This document shows, one piece after another, positions 57,783 to 64,000 of a stretch of 64,000 nucleotides of DNA. The stretch covers positions 248,001 to 312,000 of the forward strand of contig VJWN01000027.1 in NCBI GenBank assembly GCA_007644065.1, written 5' to 3'. Source of the stretch: Margaritispora aquatica. Lineage: Eukaryota; Ascomycota; Leotiomycetes; Helotiales; Discinellaceae. Positions within the stretch are counted from its first letter, which is position 1, and every line of letters begins with the position of its first letter. The notes beneath the pieces were generated by a model, which had not been told where the DNA came from, searched no databases, and worked only from the letters and a program-made list of their open reading frames with translations. Both the position numbers and the translations under genes were made by a program.

Positions 57783-60700
57783 AATTTTACTTTGCTGAAT
57801 AACTCCTTCTATATACTGATAAGAAGATTGACGAATGTTGGAAAAGATACTGGAGGGTTACACTGCAGCAAAGGATGTCGATGATACGGCTCTTGAAGAA
57901 GGGAACTGGATGAGATGAAGAACTGAGGTAGGACAGAATGGGTTGGCTATAACTGTTATAGAAACTGGGGAAGTCCGCTCTATGTTGGTGTATGGGATTT
58001 CAGCGAGGTAGGATTGGTTTCCACCTACGCGGAATGCAAAACCCTTGAAAGTTGGATCAAGCCACTACCTGAAGCGACATCAAGTGCATCTCGAACAGTC
58101 TCTCTTATGTCTTATATACTGCAGATCGACAAGTGAATCACGCACCGATCAGGAATTCACTCGATCCTTTATATGACCAATTCAAGCCGTCAGAATAAGG
58201 GGACCACAGGACGGTTTTCGTAGATTTATCTGTTTCAACAATAGGTAACCAGTAGCCAATGAGTACCCAGTGTATGCAAATACAAGAAAGCCATGGTTTT
58301 GAGACGCATTGGAGGCGTTGAAAGGTTTATATAACCCTGTCGGGAAGGGTCAACTGTCATTGTAGGAATATTCACATTGGGCGCCGTCTGAATCATATGT
58401 TTCGCCTCAAAGTCTGTCATATCGTTAGATCCGTCCACTATTGGCAATACTCAAATGACTTAGCAGGCATGCATTTTCGCCAACAGGTGAGCTTGTGAAG
58501 TAAATGGATTTTTGCTCTCATCTTTACGCCCTTGTTAAGCCTATCTTTCACATATTCTTCAACCAAGGAAGCCAACAATGTTAGGGAATCTTGCCACCTC
58601 ACACACATTCGGCTCCCTCAGACGAGTACCCAGTATTGTATTTCGATCTTCTTCTGGTGAGCCGACTGTTGGCTCTCAGCTAGGACGTAACCCTATTCGC
58701 AAACCAAGCTGTTGGAACCAGTAGGGGTGCGTTCATGAGTAGTTTTTAATCACCTGACCATCAAGTTCAATCAATCAGAGGTCTGGTTACAAGCCTTCTC
58801 GAGGCTTTTTCGCACCCGGGAGAGATCCCCATGCTGCTGCAGAATTGAGCGGAGCAACCACTGTTTCGAGTTGTGTGATACGGAGATTTGGGCGCGTGAA
58901 GGAGCCCAAGATTGTTAGTTCAAGGATCCAATTATTGCTGTGCCTCTATACCGAGCTGGAGTGGATGTTCAAAGATATTCCCGGCAACGGAGATAAATGA
59001 ACACGCTTGTTGGTTAAGCTTATTCTTGCATATGACAATTATGCTAATACACAAATGTTGAACACTCTTCGTAATTGTCCAAACCCCTGACTCGTACAAG
59101 GGAAAAAAAAATATTTATGTATCATCATCGAATGAGACCCTGAGCGGGTCTTGCGTGATATTCCGCCTGGTTGGAAAAGAAAACCTGATGCCAGTCGCGG
59201 TTGTTGCGCGTCAAAATCGAACGGAGGTTACACAGTCAACTAGTCCAGATTGGGTAAATTTAGCGGCAATCTTCAAAGCAAGGAGTTTTGTTTCCTGCCT
59301 TTCCTGCCCAATATAGAAACATCGCTAAGACGCTGTGTCCAGTCCATAATGTGAAATAGACATTGAATGAAAATGCGGTGAGTATTCCTTATCTATAATA
59401 TAGTGTAGGGTGGATGGAGAAGACCTCTTGTTAGTGTACTGTACCTATAGTACCCACGTACCACAGGAAAGAAGCGCGTAATCTTCAAGAAATTCATGCG
59501 CCTCATCCAGAATTCGATTGAGGAAGCTGTCAGCTTTCAACTGGGAATCGAACGCGGGGTACAAAAAGTTCTAGATCTGAACCAGGGAGAATCAAGCCCA
59601 CCCACACTTTCTTGTTTTCGGCCCGCCAGGTTGCCGAATTGATGACAATTGAGCCGATGCTTCGGCTGATGGGAGCTGATGCGAGCTGATAAGATTGTCA
59701 ACAATGTACCTCCTCGATTTTTGGCGCTTGATTTTGCGGAGCGATGTCCGAAATGACATCGACAAGACATTTTGCCGAGGGTTGAGGGTTGAGGAGGGTC
59801 CAGCCCACCACCAATATTCAGCACAAGACAACAAAAGAAATGTGAGCCGACAATGCACAAAAACACAAAGCATCGTATAATTCTGACACAGCCGATCTCG
59901 ATAATATGTGAAACAGGATTCATACCGGGACCGGTATAACGGTAAGAGAAATGTCCGTTGCTCAGTGGAACGATGTGTTTGCTTTCCCGCAAGACATCTT
60001 AGCTCAAATGAGCATTGCTGGTGTCGCTAAACGGGCCTGCCAATAGGTTCATCTCCACTGCCTGATCCACTTCGTGATCTCTTTGGGCAAAAGGCTGGAC
60101 AGGAAGTACACATGACAAATTCTAAGACTTTTGGTTCGATCTGATGCAAGCACTTGCATAGTGCAATAGAGCCTCAGATGAGCATGACTCTTTACGGAGG
60201 TAGTCTGTGCCTTGGGCGTTGAAGATGTGCGAGATCTGCTCCATTATCGTCCGCGGATCGTGGGGTACGGGTAAGGCCACTGTGCAAAAGAAAGGTCAAG
60301 CAATCCTTTGCCAGGGCACTTGACAGTGCAATAAAAAGCATTTTGCTAAATCGGGATAAAGATCGTCATCGACAGTCGCATTCCTACAGCGGACACCAGA
60401 TTCCTTTTTGAAGATGATAGCACGATCTTTGACCAGGCAGATTACGATCGACGTGCCGAAAAGCGGCAGTTCCCAGTTATGTCAAAGGTCGCCGGGGAAT
60501 TGAAAATGCAATCAATTCCCGTTTTGTGCAACAGAACGCAACTATGTGTGTTACGGAAGGCCCTCCGACATGGCTTTGGGATCTTTTGCTGCAGGCTCAT
60601 TGTTTAATTATCCGCAAGAGCCGCCGGAATATTATCTTACACACATATGTAACGGAGAGCAGTACTGCCTCCAAAGCGTGATCTCCAATTCCAGCAGGAG

Positions 60701-62321
60701 CTATTGAGGTGGACAATGTCCACATCCGTGGACATAGATGGTATCATGCCATCGAGCGTTTTTGCGCTGACCGTCTGTATTGCGTGTATGGTGAACTGGT
60801 AGTGTCCCATACATCAATTCAAAAGTCTGACATCTCTTAGCCAGCATTTTGAGTAGGACCCTAAAGCAACATTTTGCAGAGTCTTGCAATCAGACCACAC
60901 GTTGATGCAAAAGTTTTGCAACAGGTCTCACAGTCCCAAGGAATGTGGAGGCAAGATCGAGGGGAATTAAGACATCAGATCTTGGAGAACCCCTTGAGTC
61001 TAGACTTAGATGTCGAATTGTGAGCAGATTTTTGTTTTGCCTGCCGCAAATTTGCGTTCGATCAGTATCTAGGCTGCTCTTTCTGAAGAATATTTTCTGC
61101 TTTTTCTGCTAACAAGCAGGTTCGATGAAGCTGACCAAACCCTCAATGTCTCATCTCCTGTAAGCCATATTTGCTGCCCAAAATTCAAAGATCATCAATC
61201 GACGAAATTTTCCACTCACAATCAGCAACGTTTCTTCAAAGATTGTATATTAAAATGTACACTTACACCGGAGCTCATAACATGAGGCGGAGATACGGAA
61301 ATATTGTAGGCTTTTGACGTTCGTTGTAAATCGCGCGTGGAGAAGACAGATCTTTTTCGCCTCTCGTGTCACTGGTTGTTATTTTACAACAGAATCGGCC
61401 CTTCAGAGTAGAGAGACACAGCTGCTGAAAGTCAGCTTTCTCCTGCAGTCTTACCAAGAGACATTGCCACATCTCATTAGCTTGTAATCGTAAAGTGTTT
61501 AGATGACTGACGTGCATTTCGCTTTTCCCCCTTTCCTCCACATCATAGATTACTCCAAGACAGACATGAGCTGTGGCGAGCTCTCCGTTCTGATAGCGAC
61601 ATTGCAAGTGATCTAGAAATGCAAAACCCCTTTAAGGTGGGATTCATGATTCGGGTTTTCTTGCCCAATTTGAATGTAGAGGAGACAAGTGATGTTAAGA
61701 TTGTGTCGAGGGATGGATATCCATGATTTATGATAGATAGAGAAATATATTGATGACTGGCTGGAACTGAGCAGAAGTTCTTGTGTTCAGATTCATGATT
61801 GACTACTGATGGTTGTGATAAAGGACTGGCAGCTTTCCTCTAGATTTAGTAGTCGCGCTAAGGTACCATCTTAACCAAAAGCCAACACAGGTTAGTCTAT
61901 GCACGTGATGGCAGATGAAGCCCCGCGCGTCTTTACCTATTCAATTGAGGTAGGTATTTTCCGCTGCTAGGTGATTATCTTGCTCTGAAGGGTTACTGTG
62001 TTCACGGGTGCAATTATGTTTAGGTACCTTTTCTACCTCGATTCGTTACTACCTTACCTGCTTACCTTATTCTCGGATTCTTGAGTAAGCGAGCAATTAT
62101 GATAAAGGATGATCTAGAAATGGATATAAAATCCTTTTATCCTAGACAGGTAAGATCTATCGAGTCAAGTGCAATGCGATTTCTCGATGATATAAAATAC
62201 AGTTTCATCCCTACATTTAAAGCCATGCGCCGCTCTCTTCCACTATCCAGAATTATTACATGCTACCATACAATGCGTCACTCCATTACCATGCCTTCAA
62301 ATCCAAATCTCGTTTCACAGC
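57783..62321. other. 4.5-kb gene-poor region
   Basis: No frame with consistent exon structure is seen on either strand. The longest (minus, 59537-59992) has no recognisable features. GAGCTGAT repeats occur near 59670-59690. The left few hundred bases probably hold the leader of the gene ending at 56192. Confidence 0.4.
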
Positions 62322-62814
62322 CTACTTGCAAGTAGTAACCTTATACTCGACGGTGTTGTTCCCTTGCTTCCAGACCTTTGGCTTGAAGTCCATGTATACA
62401 AGCTAAAGTACCATCAGCATCCTGATCATATCGCCCGTTTATGACATCACATACCTCGTTCTTCTCTGCGTTCCACTCTCCATTAGTGTCTCTGTAGAAC
62501 ACCAACTCATCGCTACCAGCATCCCTAACTTCTACAGTGGTGTGGCTCAACGCTCCATCCGTATCCCACTCAATGTTGTAGCATGTGTTTTTGGTAACGA
62601 GAAAAGGCTTCGAGCATCGTTGGTTTCCATCGGCGTCAAGACACTTCTCCACAGCAAAATCAAGGATAGATCCAGATGCGACTTCGGATGCTGCTGCATG
62701 TTGTTAGTTGATGTTTGGATTCGAAATGAACAATTGGTAAAACTAACGCTTAATCACAGACTGTGTCAAGGCCAAGCCGACTGCAACAATGTTCTTGGTA
62801 GATGTGATATACAT
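62322..62814 (-). CDS. small secreted protein (4 Cys)
   Basis: Three minus-strand exons, 62748-62814, 62455-62693 and 62322-62402, give 128 residues. Introns GTTAGT..CAG and GTATGT..TAG join in phase. The N-terminus has a hydrophobic stretch (NIVAVGLALTQSV) that fits a signal peptide. The mature part has four cysteines (EKCLDADG, QRCSK, NTCYN and the C-terminal TTCK), enough for two disulfides, and beta-strand-rich composition. No known family is recognised. Size, secretion signal and terminal cysteine are typical of fungal secreted effector candidates. Reading without the last intron would end in an unrelated tail, so the spliced end is preferred. Confidence 0.72.
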
Positions 62815-63815
62815 TTTGAAGTTGAATGTTGACTAGATGAGAAGCTGAAATAAGAATTGGCTTGTAGATGGTATTGAGAGTTAGAGTCAGATCTGGGGAA
62901 GATTTCCAGGGGAAAGTCAGGAACATAAATACTGGGTAGCTCTTGTGATGCCAAACCAGGAACGGGACAAAATACGTAGCTTCCCCGACCCAAACCACTT
63001 CCTATGACGATGGTGGGTGGCTAACCACACTAGTCGATGACGATGCTGAAGCTAAGAGACCGGAAACGAAGCGAAGATCAATCATGTGACTGGAACTTGC
63101 ATCAGTGCACATGATATTTGTCCTCGGATCACAACCTCTATCCTTGATCTAAGTATTGCACATAGGTTGTTTCATTTAGAATTAAGTCTGATACCTGCAC
63201 CAAGAATAATAATAACAATAATAAAAATAATAATCATTTGGGTTAATGTTGTTCGAATGGTGCTATGCTCGTCATCCCACTCGCTAAGATGAGACTCGCC
63301 TGAAAACCTGGAAGCAGACAAGAAGTTTTGGCTCAGTACTGTCCCATATTGGGACATAGTGAAGCTTATTATATATTGACCTTATAAGATTACGACTATG
63401 AAGTCCCCTTGAGTCTCAGAGATAGTGAGGAATATTGTGTGCAGTAAGTCTAAATGGCTTGTTTGCGTTGGTCATGTGATGAATCGGGAGAATACCTCCA
63501 TCTACACGAGTCATGCTCAGCAACGATGTTCCAAAACGCTTCAACATATCGACCTCATCGGACCAATTCTCGTACATCAAACCAGTCACTCAAAATGTCG
63601 TCGGCCTAACATTCGAGCCTGAATGGCTATCTCAAGGGAAATGGCTGGGGTACGGCCTATTGTTCCTCCGTCGCAAAAGGAAACAGACGTATCATCTGTG
63701 GCACCTCGAGTGATCTTGTACAAAGAGTAAAGCAATCTTAGAGTTTCATACCTTTAACTTTCCTCAGAGGGGACAATTTGTTTCTTTATATCATAACTTT
63801 CTAAACATATTCAAG
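62815..63815. other. intergenic region
   Basis: This divergent stretch between the secreted protein and the dehydrogenase gene has an (AATAAT)n-like run near 63208-63232. No gene is seen. Confidence 0.45.
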
Positions 63816-64000
63816 ATGGCTAAAGCACTGTCCATGCGCTCGCAGCTGTTCCTAACACTTCCAATTCCAACAAAAACCTACACTGGCCAGACAATCATCG
63901 TCACTGGGTCAAATGTGGGCATGGGCCTCGAAGCCGCACGGCATTTCGTCCGTCTTGACGCAGCCAAAGTCATCCTCGCAGTACGCACTCTGCCTAAAGG
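63816..64000 (+). CDS. short-chain dehydrogenase/reductase, N-terminal fragment at window edge
   Basis: The frame starts at an ATG after an AT-rich leader and remains open to the last base, so only 61 residues are present. Residues 26-37 read TIIVTGSNVGMG, the TGxxxGxG dinucleotide-binding motif of SDR enzymes, followed by LEAARHFVRLDAAKVILAVR, the usual helix and strand before the NADP-selecting arginine. This is the retinol-dehydrogenase-like class common in fungi. Substrate unknown. The rest lies beyond the window. Confidence 0.85.
   Translation, partial: MAKALSMRSQLFLTLPIPTKTYTGQTIIVTGSNVGMGLEAARHFVRLDAAKVILAVRTLPK

Noticed and set aside
59537..59992. Minus-strand 151-codon frame
   Set aside because: No recognisable motif, no splice context, and composition like surrounding non-coding DNA.

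Overview
This window looks like nuclear DNA of a filamentous ascomycete (Pezizomycotina, possibly Leotiomycetes). The genes carry several short introns (about 47-150 nt) with GT..AG ends and CTAAC/CTGAC-like branch points. Intergenic DNA is long and AT-rich, there is a dispersed 5S rRNA gene, and several families are fungus-specific (DUF3176, 2EXR, PigL-type N-terminal domain, siderophore-transporter MFS, small secreted cysteine-rich proteins). Most gene models here were assembled by hand from reading frames and splice sites. Exon coordinates are given in each entry.

Layout. 0-8 kb: a three-exon hypothetical gene, a frame-disrupted gene that may be an actin-like ATPase, a complete MITE with target-site duplication, a PigL-N-type protein, an LTR-like remnant and a 5S rRNA gene. 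8.7-20.2 kb: housekeeping genes cdc42 (minus), a VMA22-like V-ATPase assembly factor (plus), a DUF3176 membrane protein (plus) and DNA ligase I (minus). 20.8-28.9 kb: cytosolic asparaginyl-tRNA synthetase, divergent from the ligase, then after a 3.7-kb gene-free stretch the four-RRM protein Nrd1.

29.9-39.8 kb: an apparent small biosynthetic or catabolic cluster made of an MFS exporter, a CYP56/DIT2-like cytochrome P450, a soluble phosphatidylserine-decarboxylase-family enzyme (the family that includes the tryptophan decarboxylase PsiD) and a 2-isopropylmalate-synthase-like enzyme. The P450 and decarboxylase are divergent from a 1.4-kb promoter with short direct repeats. There is no PKS, NRPS or terpene synthase, so ordinary cluster finders would probably miss it. 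A plausible logic is 2-oxo-acid chain elongation, amination elsewhere, decarboxylation to an amine, P450 oxidation and export. This is inference.

41.6-64 kb: accessory-type DNA. It holds a small membrane protein, an agmatinase-family enzyme with both a signal peptide and a C-terminal KDEL, a 10-cysteine secreted protein, a bZIP factor, a 2EXR protein, a siderophore-iron-transporter pseudogene with three stops and a frameshift, a second small membrane protein resembling the first, a conserved hypothetical protein, a 4-cysteine secreted protein, and the start of a short-chain dehydrogenase that runs off the end. Long stretches (22.7-26.4, 46.4-49.2 and 57.8-62.3 kb) show no convincing gene.
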